From: Siniperca chuatsi
Lineage: Eukaryota > Chordata > Actinopteri > Centrarchiformes > Sinipercidae
Direction of reading: 5' to 3'
Length of the DNA stretch: 64,000 bases
Assembly (NCBI RefSeq): GCF_020085105.1
Contig: NC_058043.1
Span: 819,501 to 883,500 of the forward strand
The notes beneath the pieces were generated by a model that was not told the origin of the DNA, did no database searches, and was given only the letters and a program-made list of their open reading frames with translations. This document shows positions 44,693 to 55,752 of this stretch, piece after piece. Made by a program: the position numbers and the translations under genes. Each line of letters starts with the position of its first letter. Positions within the stretch are counted from its first letter, which is position 1.

Positions 44693-44864
44693 GCCTGCGT
44701 CGGCTGTTAAAGGCAGGCTGAAGGAGCCGTCTCTGAGCTCTAAAACCGGACTGAAAGCTACTGAAAACTATTAAAAACATTATTTTGAAACTTGCCTTTA
44801 CGCAGGAACTTATACTTTATTTTAACCTCATCCACAGTGATATCTTTTATTTGTCTCTTCTCTG

Positions 44865-44985
44865 TCTTTTTGATTTTTCATCTTTTGTGAGGCACACTCT
44901 GTTGCATCTGTTTGTATGAAATTTGCTATATAAATAAAGATTTATTATCATTATTATTAATAATAATATTATTAAGATTGCCATC
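44865..44985 (+). mobile_element. LINE 3' tail fragment
   Basis: GAGGCACACTCTGTTGCATC, TGTATGAAATTTGCTATATA and AATAAAGATTTATTATCATT form the standard 3' end of a fish LINE (a GCTATATAAATAAAG signal and an ATT-type tail). Only the extreme 3' end is present, on the plus strand. Confidence 0.65.
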
Positions 44986-45507
44986 ATGACTTTTACACAA
45001 AAAGTGACTTATTCAGACGTGAGCCCGACAGGTAAACCGCAGGTTACCATCAGATTTATGTACGGAGGTGCAGGTCTGAAGGGGTTCTGGTTTACAGCCT
45101 CAGACTGGGGGTTTGCTGCTGTTATATTCAGCTTCCCAATCGGGCTGCAAACCCACTACTGACCACATCTCTGTCGCTCAGCTCAGGCCTCTTCATGCCA
45201 CCAACGTCCTGCATTAGCAGTGACCAGAGAGGCCTCCAGTTAAAAGTGTGAAGTAATGTCAGCTGGTCTCGCTCCGTCATCAGCTCCGGGAAGAATCCAA
45301 CTCTCTCTTTCCTGTGTGCGGTCCTCATCCATCACCAGCAGCCAGTGGGTGCCCGGGCGACATTGTGTTTATGCAACTTAAAGAGCTTTTCTCTGCCCCG
45401 CCACAGTGATGTATCGCCCAGGAGCCCAAAACAGATGATGTGTGCACTGGGAGGATAGGAGAATGGATGAGGGGGCCGCGGCCGCCGGCGAGCTGGATGC
45501 ACCTCGC
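44986..45507. other. No gene recognised; GC-rich patch at the end
   Basis: Non-coding. GGGGGCCGCGGCCGCCGGCG at about 45471-45490 is a small CpG-rich cluster that includes a NotI site, unusual for this window. Confidence 0.4.
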
Positions 45508-45722
45508 TGGGAGAATCTGTCGATACTCATGTTAATACCAACAACACAAAGTGGAGTGTTTGGATGGAATGGGGTTGGCTGATGTTGGAAGATTTAAAGG
45601 CTTTTACAGGGAATGTGTGGCGCTGGTTTGCTTGATATTGCACAGCGGGAAAATCTGTCAATATTAATGCTGATAACAAAAAGAGTGGAGTGTGTGGAAT
45701 GAAATGGGGCTGCGTGGTGTTT
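45508..45722 (+). repeat. Diverged tandem duplication, ~140-bp spacing
   Basis: GGGAGAATCTGTCGATACTC, ATGTTAATACCAACAACACA, AAGTGGAGTGTTTGGATGGA and ATGGGGTTG at 45508-45580 recur as GGGAAAATCTGTCAATATTA, ATGCTGATAACAAAAAGAG, TGGAGTGTGTGGAATGAAAT and GGGGCTGCG at 45648-45712. The order is kept with moderate divergence. It is not an obvious transposon. It may be an old duplicated regulatory sequence. Confidence 0.7.
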
Positions 45723-47282
45723 TAATGCGATGCAGGTTTTGTTTTGGGTATTCGAGGTTTTGGGGATGCTGTGAGACACTGAAAGCGGCAGCGCTGACTG
45801 CTCAGGCTGAATTACTGCTGTTTCAGGTTGTACATTTAGACATTGATTGAGCTCTTAATATTGTTTGTTTGGCTCTAAATTAACTCTCTAATGTGAAAAT
45901 GCTTGTGAACATTTCACTTCAGTGTGAGCTGTAGAAAAGAGACAGAAATGGCAACTAACATTTAAATGAACATGCACTTTGAGGTGTTTGAAGGTCATTC
46001 AATCACTGATTTAATCATTCATTTATTACAGCATTTAGAAATGATTTAAAAAGGAAAACACTAACAACATTTTCATGTTGCTGTTTGTCAGTGGACGTCT
46101 TTTTATTAAAACATCAAATCTGCACTTTCTGATTTATTGTTATTTGAATGCCTGTTAGTTTTTTTGTTTTCTGTGTAATTATAGATTCCCTTGGACTCGA
46201 GGACAGATTTGGGAGTGGGCAGGCCCCTGGGCACACCATGTTGGGACCCCCTCGATCAGGGTGGGGCATAAGAGAACGCATCGGTTGTTTTGGAAGGTGA
46301 TTACAAACTAGAGACGAGACAGTATCAAATGTTCATGCTGCGATTATTGCGGGCGAAAATATCACGGTAACCATGAAGTGAAATACTACTTTTAGAATCG
46401 AAATATAGTGGATGTCTACGAGGACACAGGTGCCCCCTTGTGGCCAAACAAAATGACATTTCTAGAAAACAAGATGAGGGTGCTCTGGTAGTGACGGTGG
46501 TGACGGCCACAGATGTGTTCTGCGGTGTTGTTAGCATCAGGGAGGGAGGACCGAGGCTGCCGCTAACCGGAGGGGTTTAGACGAACCCTGGTGTGAAAGC
46601 TGTCAGTCGAACTCTGGCGCAGACCAGCACGAGGGTCCCTGTCATCTTCCAGCTGGACTCTGGTGGTTTGTTTGTGGTCTGAAAGCAAAGCTGAACAATC
46701 ACAGGATTTTATATGTGATTTTAGCATAAATCCAAAAGCTAAACTTCTATTAATCCATCTGCTGATTGTGAAGAAAGCGACCTCCTGATCTGTATAGGTG
46801 ACTTTCTAGTAGGTTATTTCTTATGTCACCATTTTAATTCTTCACCTTATTTTAGTGTTTACTCACAAACTACTTTAATCTGCTCTCTGTATGAAATGTT
46901 AATTCTCTGTATAGACTCGAGTTTGCTGAAACCCAGAAAAACTTTCAGTAAGTCTGGAGACATGAAACATAAAATAGAAAGTGTCTTATATTGCTAAAAA
47001 TATATTTTATCCTTTCAGTTTATTTCTCAGAAAGGTTCAGCTGATCCTGGAACATCGTTCGTGATGTGGTTGTTTTCAAAGTGGACGTTTTGCTCGATTA
47101 CGTCGCCGTGGAGACTTGGCAATGGTGTCTGAAGGACGTATCTCTCCATCCTCTGTATGTCCTTCACTCTCCTTCCCTCCTGCTGTATCCGTCTCGTCTG
47201 CGAAGCCTTTAGTTCTTCTCTTTAACTCGCGCATTTAAAAAGGCAAAATGTCAAACGACTAATCTGCTTCTTAAACTGCAGT
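45723..47282. other. No gene recognised; possible repeat fragment
   Basis: Non-coding. Around 46310-46390 a stretch (CGAGACAGTATCAAATG, ATTATTGCGGGC, AAAATATCACGGTAA) resembles a dispersed teleost repeat. No coding feature was found. Confidence 0.4.
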
Positions 47283-47780
47283 TTGAGCTCCTCAGCCTCG
47301 CTCTGCTGTCTCTCTCTTTCAGTCGCTCTTCCCAAGATACAGGCGAGAGAGAGAGAGGGGGAGATACAGTTCTTTGGCCGGCGGGTTAATAACTTGCTTT
47401 GCTCTGGACGCCTTAAATTGGTTTCCATTGACACCTGCTATCTCTGTGCTGATAGCACAGAGGACCTCATCAAGTGTAAAGACGCTGATGGTGGAGAGCC
47501 AAATAACCTGCTATACAGCAATAACTTCCATTCCATATATACGCAGCTTTTATTGTTGCCATGTCAAATCCCTGACTTTTGTTCCTCCTCCGCTGATGAT
47601 GTTGCCTTTCACTTCTGCAGCTCTGTCACTTTTCAGCCGCCCTTGATGCCTTGTTAAGATAAACCATTCATTTCCATTCACGCTTTTTAATTGCCTTGCC
47701 ACAAGGTTGGGCTTATCTCATATTAGACGTTCAAATATTGAAATATATGTCATTACCAGGCTTCTTTTTTGTCAGAAGAG
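47283..47780. promoter_or_regulatory. Candidate conserved non-coding element
   Basis: A stretch of even composition with no repeat character and long TAAT/AATT-rich words (CTTTTTAATTGCCTTG, TTATCTCATATTAGACG, AATATTGAAATATATG), plus an E-box-like CACCTG at 47434. The look is that of vertebrate developmental non-coding elements. A 124-codon open frame crosses it but has no domain character. This is inference from appearance only. Confidence 0.25.
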
Positions 47781-47934
47781 GAAGATAATCCAGTGCAGGG
47801 CAGCGGAAGAAGCGGCGGACGTCTGCTCAGAGAGAAAAGTACAAAAATGAGGAATGAGGTTAAAGGTACATGAAACTCAAAATCATGAATTTGTAGTTTA
47901 ATAGGTGTTAACTATGTATGTTTGTGTCTTACCA

Positions 47935-48330
47935 TCAGCTGATCGCCCCCCCGGTGCCCCCTATGGTAGATTAGAGACATGAGGAAGTGCCCTTCCAGTG
48001 GAGAACACGCAATACAGTGCCATGTAATGAAAATGAGTTGGTCTCCACACGCTCCTACACACGAGCCAAATCAGTAGAAGATCTGATCTTATGGGCCCCT
48101 TAATGGGGCCCCTTGGGTCAACTCCCCCACTCCCCCATAAAACCCATTTTTGACTAACAGATTTCCAATAACGGGTGAGTCGGTCCGATAGAAGACTTTG
48201 ACGAAGGCTGGTCTCATATATCTGCGCTCCTCGGAGCAGAAAGAAGGGCGCAGGAACGTCCGTAAAGATGGCGGACCAGATCGATTTCCGGGTCACCTGC
48301 AGATCGAGGAGCGGTCAGAGACAGGAATCG
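47935..48330. repeat. Probable interspersed repeat
   Basis: GCCCCCTATGGTAGATTAGA, ATGGGCCCCTTAATGGGGCC, and CAGAAAGAAGGGCGCAGGAA with CGTAAAGATGGCGGACC have the style of a short dispersed repeat (reverse-oriented). No second copy is in this window, so the call is tentative. Confidence 0.35.
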
Positions 48331-48959
48331 GGTGCCCCCATACAGTAGATGAGGAAGAAACGCAATTCTAAATCTTGTTTCTTGTAACTTTCAGTGAAAG
48401 ATGGAGGAGAAAGAAAGTGAGTGTGTGAGCGAGAGAGAAGTGAAGGGAATTGGAAAAACCAGAGAGCTGCAATTTGCCACATAAGCAGAACCTCAAGGTA
48501 ATGGAGTCCCCCCCCCCATCCATTCTCACTGTATCCCCTCTGTTGTTCTTTACCCTGAGATGCAATCGAATCAGTCTCTGACAGTTCAGTGTTCAGACTG
48601 AGGCAGCAAGACAGAGGGTCAGACAGTGAACGGGTTTGTCTGTGAAAGTTCCCATCATTCAGCGTGCAGGAGACCGAGCGGATTGTACGGCTTGTGGCTC
48701 CATAACAGCAGCGAGGCCAGTGAGTAATTCAGAACATGGCTTTCATTCGGTCTCACTGTCTTTCTTCTTGTGGCACAGAATCTGTCTCTCTTGTCACACT
48801 TTTCTTAGTTTGCAAATTCAGTCAGCACTTGGCAAAGTAATCAGTGAGCCAATGGCATCGATCAACACCTCTAACAACCATCCAGTGAGTTTATCCTTGT
48901 GGATCCTGGCAGTGGTTCCAGGGAAGAGGTGACATGATGATTAACAAGTAGGAGAGGGG

Positions 48960-49460
48960 GGGTTTCAAACTGTGAGGCACCACCCCCTGAGGAGGGAGAC
49001 AGGTGAGCAAAGATACTGTGTGAGCTGAAAGAGACAGGTGCATGCAGGTGTTGTCAACACAACAGGACGTTAGTTATCGCAAGCTACATAAAAAATTACA
49101 CTTCTTCTCAGAACTCAGTCAAATCTGAACACACAGACATGATACACACATTTCTAGATTCTAGACTTACACTTCCCGAGGACATCATCATCTCTGAATG
49201 AAATCCACTGAGACAGCAGAGAAGAAAGCGGCTGCAGAACCTGCCTGAGAATCCTGCTGTTTCTAAGTTTCCTTCAGTCTCACAGTGATCCAGAGACAGC
49301 TGTCTGTCCGTCCACGGGTCCACTGCAGACAGGAGCTGCTGACTGCTGGTTCAGCTGCTCTGATGGGACAGTCTGACTACATGTGAACACAGACAGGCTC
49401 AAAAACAGGGTTGTAGATAACTCACTGACTCCATGGCAACATTCTACTTTCTGTTTACAT
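48960..49460 (+). repeat. hAT-like non-autonomous element, copy 2 of 3
   Basis: Starts with GGGGGGTTTCAAACTGTGAG, followed by GAGGAGGGAGACAGGTGAGC and CAGGTGCATGCAGGTGTTGT. It then has AACTCAGTCAAATCTGAACA and the block shared with 3815-4110. It matches the two parts of the longer copy at 54625-55552 but lacks about 480 bp of its middle. Confidence 0.75.
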
Positions 49461-51864
49461 GATTCTGTTGACGGGATTCCCGTTTACAAACAATCCAGGA
49501 CGGATCAGTTGGTTCGGATCATTTCCTTGGTGCTGTTGCCATTGGTGATCATAAATCTGAGCGGATCACCAGCTTGACACGTGGAGTCTCCCAGGGTTCA
49601 GTCTCTGTACATGCTCCCTCCTGGACAAATCATGTAACAGTAACATAGCTTATCACAGCTAAGCAGACAACACCAAGATTTACTTAGCTCCCTCACCAAG
49701 TGACTACGGTCCCTTAGACACTGCGTCAGTGCTTAGATGCAATTACAAGACAGAGATCACTGTATCTGGCAACAATGAGGAAAGACTGAAAGTTACTGCT
49801 CAGCTCGAGTCTTGAGTGTCTTAGAAAAGTCAAAAGTTAGAAATCTACTGCTTCGAGGCAGTAACTCAATTAGATCCTCTTTACCAGAGAGCAAGAAGTA
49901 AAGGTCTCATGCTACCACAGTTGGGGGGTCAACAAACCTAACATACCTCAGAGGTACGTCACAGTTGAGGCATGATGGATTACTGATGGGCCTACTGGGC
50001 CAGGGGACCCCTCTTTTAAGAGACTAAACATTTCCTGTTTGAAAGTCGATCAGACCACAAAGAGACTCGAAACAGCTCCTCAGATTAGTCTGGAGTCGTC
50101 GAGAGACACAGATCCTGTATTGTTTGTAGTCGTTTTGCGTGTCTTCTATGTAGGATGGCGCGAGGGGCCTTTATCCCACAGTCTGGCCATGGGTTGAGCA
50201 GGGGCCACAGAATTTGACTTAACTACAAGACACATACAAGCTTTGTGCAACGACAAAAACATATTTGCACACAGTGTGCGTCGTTGAAAACATCCCATCC
50301 TTAATATGATACGACAGCAAGGATCCGTGTGATGATGCGTACAGCTCGACGCTTTAGGAGGGACGAGTGCAGAGGATGGTTCCTAAAGACGAACGATACA
50401 GTAACAAAGTCAGTTGTGTTCATGAAAACTAAACAAGCTTTTACGTTTCTGTCTCTCCCCATCGCTGTCCAATTACTCTCACTGTTCCTCCCCCATCCCT
50501 CACCCCTGCTTCCCCCTCTCTCACACTGACCCCCCTGGTAATTATGATACAGCAGGAATGTCGTCCTCCGTCTCCGAGCCTCTTTCTGAGCGACAGATAA
50601 GAGCGGGTTTGGGGATGGCCGGCTGTGAGTGGATTCACATAACTAACCTTCAGTGTCCAATTAGATTAGTCACCACCAAACCAATTAGTGTTTCTGGGAG
50701 GGAGGATGAGATGCCAGTAGCCGTATTAAGGCTCTGATATCCTAGCAGCAGGAAAACATGCTGACAAAGCTCTTCAATATCCACTGCAGTGGAAAATGCA
50801 GTCTGTTTTTTGCTAGCATAATAAAGGAACAAAGTCTTTCAGCTTGGAACAAAAATACAGTGGAGAGAAAATTTGGGTAGAAATGCAAAATTTGGCATTA
50901 ATTAGTCTGCAAAAGAATCGGATGCATTTCTTATCCTGAGAAAACAGCAGCTGTAAGCAAAAGCTGGCTGGAAACAACAATCAGTGTATCAGATTCATTT
51001 ATAATAATCCTGAAGCCCAGAAGTTTATGTGCACCAGACTCCATTGTTCCGAATGCCCATTCTGACAAAGCACTCTACTGTTTGTTTGTGGCGTCGACTC
51101 ATTTCCAACTATGTTGAGGTCATTTCTGTTGCCTCATCAAAGCTAAAGTTTTTGCCGCAGTCAGTTTGTCAGCAGGATCTCTCAAAAACAGCACGTATAC
51201 ACTAAACATCACATTTTTCAAGTCAATCAATATTCACGTTCCCATATTTAGGTTGAGTTATCGGCCGTTGTGATCTTTCCTCCTCTCAACACAGGCCGTA
51301 AAGAGCTCAGATCCTAACGTGATTCCAACATAAAATCCACAGTCTGAGCTACACAAATCAAGTGGGAAGTAACGTTGGAAGACATGCAGTTGATTCGAAT
51401 AACTCAGACTGCTGAAGACTCATATTAGCTTCAGCCGAACAGAATAAGGACCGTTGACTTTGTCCCCACAAAGTCCACTTCCATTGAAATCTGATCAGGA
51501 ATCTGTTCTCATGAACACAGCGACCAGTAACTCTTTCAATGTACACATGGACATGTGAGCATTGCTTTAAGATAAGTAATGCATTGTAATGCATTTCATT
51601 TTTGTTGTTGATGACTTCCCTTTCATTTGTTTGTCCATGAGGTCACTGTAGGTCATTGATGACAAAAAAATGTAACCCAGAAAGTTGAAAAAGTTTGCTG
51701 GAGGGATTGAACCTGTCGACTTACAGCTAATGGGACGTTCACTCTCCTGACAGTGAGCCCTCCTCCCTGCTTCATTAGCAGCTGTAGACAAATGCCTCCA
51801 AGTCTCCCGGGCATGATTAATTAACCGGCACTCTGGCCAGTGCATCACTGAGCCGTTGGCATCA
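49461..51864. other. No gene recognised
   Basis: About 2.4 kb of non-coding sequence. The 50640-50840 part (TCCAATTAGATTAGTCACCA, CCAATTAGTGTTTCTGGG) has homeodomain-site-like ATTAG words and might be conserved. There is no firm feature. Confidence 0.4.
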
Positions 51865-52990
51865 CAGTAAAATCAGTATTTTACTTTTACTTGAGTATTA
51901 GATTTTGCTGCATCTCAAGCCGCATCACGTACAGAATAAACACAGAAGTCGAAAGAAAAAGTCCCATTAAACTGCGTGAGCATGGCTCAGAAGAAGGCGT
52001 CAAACCAGCAACTGCAGCAGAGAAGAAGCTGCTGGTTTGTGTGCGGGACGGCTCGACGTCCAGCGAGGTGCCTCTCTGCAGCCCGCCACTCTGCGGGCTT
52101 CCTGGAAAAGATGGAGGAAACCAAGGTCAGTCAGACAGGGAGTGTGATGGAGCTCCGACAGTCAGGAGAAGCACATTTGTGGCTCTTTGAGAGGGGACCT
52201 GAGCCGGGACAGCGGCGCTGTGGGGGAGCGCCAGTACGTAGTCGTAGCCCTGCTGTGCTTAATCTAACGTTACCATTCGCCTGAATATCGCGCCGTTATT
52301 GGTGTTGTGTTCACTGCCGCAATGAATCTCTTGTTCATGTTTGAAGGCGTCTGTGGAAGTTTGCTAACATTAGCAGCTACATTAGCTAGCCAGGCTAAAT
52401 TAGCTTAGAAACCGAGGTCTCCAACCACAGTTCAGAGACATTTCAAGTAACAGAACAAAAGACTCAAAACGGATAAACAACGAACAGAAAACACTGCTTA
52501 TTAAAACTACAGATGAACTCTCCTGTTTAAACTCCGATCCAGCTCAGTGGGACCTTTGAACCTTCAACACTCTGCTTTTCTACTGAGTGCATCGATTTTG
52601 TTTTCTCTGATGACGTGTTTAAGGACAGTCGTTTATTTTAAAATGTCTTCTGCTCGTTTCATCCTTTAGGTGGAGATTTCTTTAAGTAAATACAGCAACC
52701 AGCACACATCTGATTAACTGTTGACAAGATGACAAGAATAGTTTGATCTCATGTGAGACAAGTAATAAATAGAAGTTTACAGCTAAAAAAAGGTTTTGGG
52801 TGTATTTACTCTTTAATGCACTTTATTTTGTAGCCTAAAGGTGTTCTTTCATTTAGTAGCTCTATCAGCCCCCTGTTTTAAAACAGAAAGGCTCACTTTA
52901 ACCAAAGTACTTTTTACTTTTAGTACATTTTTACTCAAGTAATTTTACTTTTACTTAGTAAAATATTCTCGTACTCTTTCCATCCCTGAC
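51865..52990. mobile_element. Probable DNA-transposon-like element
   Basis: The left edge has GTATTTTACTTTTACTTGAG and the right edge has TTTTTACTCAAGTAATTTTA, so the ends are in inverted orientation (…TTTACTTGAGTA versus TACTCAAGTAA…). The right edge closes with CTCGTACTCTTTCCATCCCT. The interior includes an ATG at about 51980 opening a frame of about 100 codons rich in Arg/Ser/Ala, possibly followed by a splice donor (AAG|GTCAGT at about 52124). A GCTAACATTAGC-rich part is near 52365-52410. Family and coding potential are uncertain. Confidence 0.4.
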
Positions 52991-54624
52991 CGTCGGAGAG
53001 AATGTACGACTGTACGACGTTTGGCAGATGGCCAGTGTGAGGGAACAGAGAAGGGCAAAACAGATAGACTCATTTAACAGACCTCCGCTCATTTATTCTG
53101 CTCATGAAACGGCAACTTATCTCAATGTAGGATATAACGATTTTTATAATAGTACAAGGGCCAGGTGAGTGTGGCAAACACTGCAGAGTTATCTGTGCCG
53201 TGCATCCAGGATCTGCAGATTTTGTTTTATTGATGATATTCAATGAAAAACAAGCTTCTTGGGAATTGAGATCGAGTGGTTCATTTTCTGAAAATCAGCC
53301 ATGCAATTCAGATTTTTTAAATTCCAACAGTTTTTTCGGTGCCCATTTTCTCCACAAAAGGAACCATGTTGAATCTCAATTAGAACAAATAAAAGGAAAA
53401 TGGAGACAAGACAATTCTTTTCAGGCAAATTATGATATTCTACAAAATCCAAAAGATCACACTGATTTCATTGTTCTCATGGAGGTCCATGTGTGACGAG
53501 GAATGAAATAAATCAAATATCTCTCAAGGCAATTAAGTGAAAAAGCTTTCTAAGAGTAAGACACGAGTACCAAACTGCGTTTCCTCAGGGAATATATATA
53601 AAAAAATAACCAAATGTTTTTTTTATTTCATGTTGATACATTCTTGGACAACACCACAGAATAGTTGCATGAGTGGCCAAATGTAAAATCTCTCCCACAA
53701 CATTGGCACATAAGCAGCAAGGGCAACATGAATATACCTAGTACAAACAGTAGAAAACATACATGCTTCCTTTTTTTTTTAACAAGTATTTTGTTTTTTA
53801 AATATATATTCATCTTTTTTCTCCGTTTCCCATAGTTTCCATGAAAATAAGAAACCGATCAAAGCCATATTCTGCTGAGTGAGAAAGAATTAGTGGAGTT
53901 CAACAGTAAAGAAACAGAAACTAAATCAAAAACAGTACAATTCAGAGCAGACAGGTGGAATCAACTGTGTTGTGAGAATTTCATTATTTTTAACTTTTTT
54001 TTTCGGATTCGGTTTCAACATCGAACATATCAGGCATGCATTGACAACCTCGACATCAACACCTTTTGTTGTATCAGTAGTCCATGAAATCACCAGATAT
54101 TCAGCACAAATCCAGTGAAGTCTGGACCAAAGTAGGTTCTTTTTACGTCGGCTACAAAACAGTTAAGGGTCATCATCATCGTCATCATCATACACCTACA
54201 AAATACTGGAGAAGTCATCATGTATGCGCGTGTGGAGAAGGAACACACATGTTGGGATGGGAATGCTTTCATCATGGGACCACAAACATTTTAAAAGGCC
54301 TTTAGAAACACGCCTGTTTTTTTTAAATTTTTTTTTGGCTTTGTGTTCACGGCCAGCGGAGGAATCTGGTTTTTACCACGTCGGGTGACTGAAGTGAAGA
54401 TTTTTTCAACGAAACCTATGAACAGAAGGCAAATCTCTGATGCTTTGCTGGCTGTCGGCCACGAAAAGTTCAGAGCTCAGATTTAGTTTCTGAGCAAACG
54501 GGTGACTTCAGATCTCGTTCCCAGTCAAATAATTAGGAGAACACTCAGAGGCGACCGGATATCTCAGATAGTTAAAGCCCCAGAGCTTTAGCTTTAGCTT
54601 CAAATCTTCAGTATTTTTCTGTAA
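52991..54624. other. No gene recognised; UTR-like AT-rich DNA
   Basis: AT-rich sequence with T runs (53771-53781, 53998-54003, 54318-54345). In minus orientation an AAATAAA signal is present near 53622. It may belong to a distal 3' UTR of the minus-strand gene proposed at 55753-56528, but no exon is visible. Confidence 0.3.
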
Positions 54625-55552
54625 CAGAGGTTTTCAAACTGTGAGGCGCCTCCGCCTGGGGAGGGACGCAGGTAAGCAAAGACACAGTGTGGGGTGAAAG
54701 GGACAGGTGCATGCAGGTGTTGTACAAACAACAGGAAGTTAGTTTTTGCACTTTGGCTGCTGATTGGACAGCAACACAGTCAGCAGGTGGAGCTGCAGCA
54801 GCGACTCGCAGCTCACGGAAGAGATTAAGCTACGTTTAAGTTACAGGAAACTTGATTTAGGCGCTGCACACAAATCTCCTGTTTCCGTTGGAAACTTGGA
54901 AAAAGCTCTGTGGAAGTTTCACGGTTCATGTTTCACCTGTAACAGTCCTGAACTGTCCAATTCTTCACAGAAGTCGGGAAGTCGACTTTTGTCACTTTTG
55001 CTTTTTTGGCTAATGACTGTCAGTCACATCAAAGGAGACGCTCAGGCGGAGCAGTGTTTCACTGTGACCAAACAGAGCCGAAAGGGCTTAAAACCCAGCG
55101 TCTGAAGCAGATAATGAAGATGACAGAGATGACACAGCAGCTGGGGACACTTCTACGAGGTGATGGCAAGACAACATACGTAACTAACACCAATTAGCAA
55201 CAAATTCCCGATTTTGAGTTTCCTGTTCTAAAACACTGAGTCAAAATTTGCATAACTCAGTCAAATCTGAACAGACATTCTTAGATTCAGTGCGACTTAC
55301 AGCCTCAGAGGATATAATAATATCTGAAGTCCATCATGAATAAACGTCCAGAAATCCACTGAGACAGCAGAGAAGAAAGCGGCTGCAGAACCTGCCTGAG
55401 AATCCTGCTGTTTCTAAGTCTCCTTCAGTCTCACAGTGATCCAGAGACAGCTGTCTGTCCGTCCACGGGTCCACTGCAGACAGGAGCTGCTGACTCTGCA
55501 TTCAGCTAATTTAATGGTACCAATTCTGAGACTCAGATTTTGGAAACCCCTG
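54625..55552 (+). mobile_element. hAT-like non-autonomous element, longest copy (3 of 3)
   Basis: Begins CAGAGGTTTTCAAACTGTGA and ends GGAAACCCCTG, so the termini are imperfect inverted repeats of the CAGGGGTTTTCAAAC type known for many hAT elements. The 8-bp flanks (TTCTGTAA and TACTAAAT) do not match, so the target duplication is not visible. Blocks shared with 48960-49460 and 3815-4110 define the family. The interior (about 54750-55200) has decayed open frames but no recognisable transposase catalytic motif. Confidence 0.65.
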
Positions 55553-55752
55553 TACTAAATAATTACACTGTAATTATACAATCTGTAATCTTCTGTAATC
55601 TAAAGTTTGTTCATGTAGGATCCCTCGCCTCGCAGTAAGAAGCTGATGGAGAAAATGTGTTTTCAGGACCTTAAGGACGGATTTTTTTTTACATTTTAGT
55701 GGCAAAAATCAGATTCCAGGTGGCAGCGTGAGCAAAGCCCTCGAAATCTCAA

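Larger units (their letters stand above)
39548..44694 (+). repeat. 5.15-kb tandem duplication, unit 2
   Basis: Nearly identical to unit 1. Outside the microsatellites I counted about six substitutions (for example C to T near 41130, A to C near 41723, T to C near 42088) and about nine one- or two-base indels, mostly in short homopolymers. A G run of 11 in unit 1 (34784-34794) is 5 in unit 2 (39927-39931). No gene was recognised in this unit either. Confidence 0.95.

Noticed and set aside
47283..47657. 124-codon frame as a gene
   Set aside because: Low-complexity Ser/Leu start, no domain, and better explained as non-coding sequence.
53200..53496. 98-codon frame
   Set aside because: No recognisable motif. 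AT-rich UTR-like surroundings and no splice or promoter evidence.
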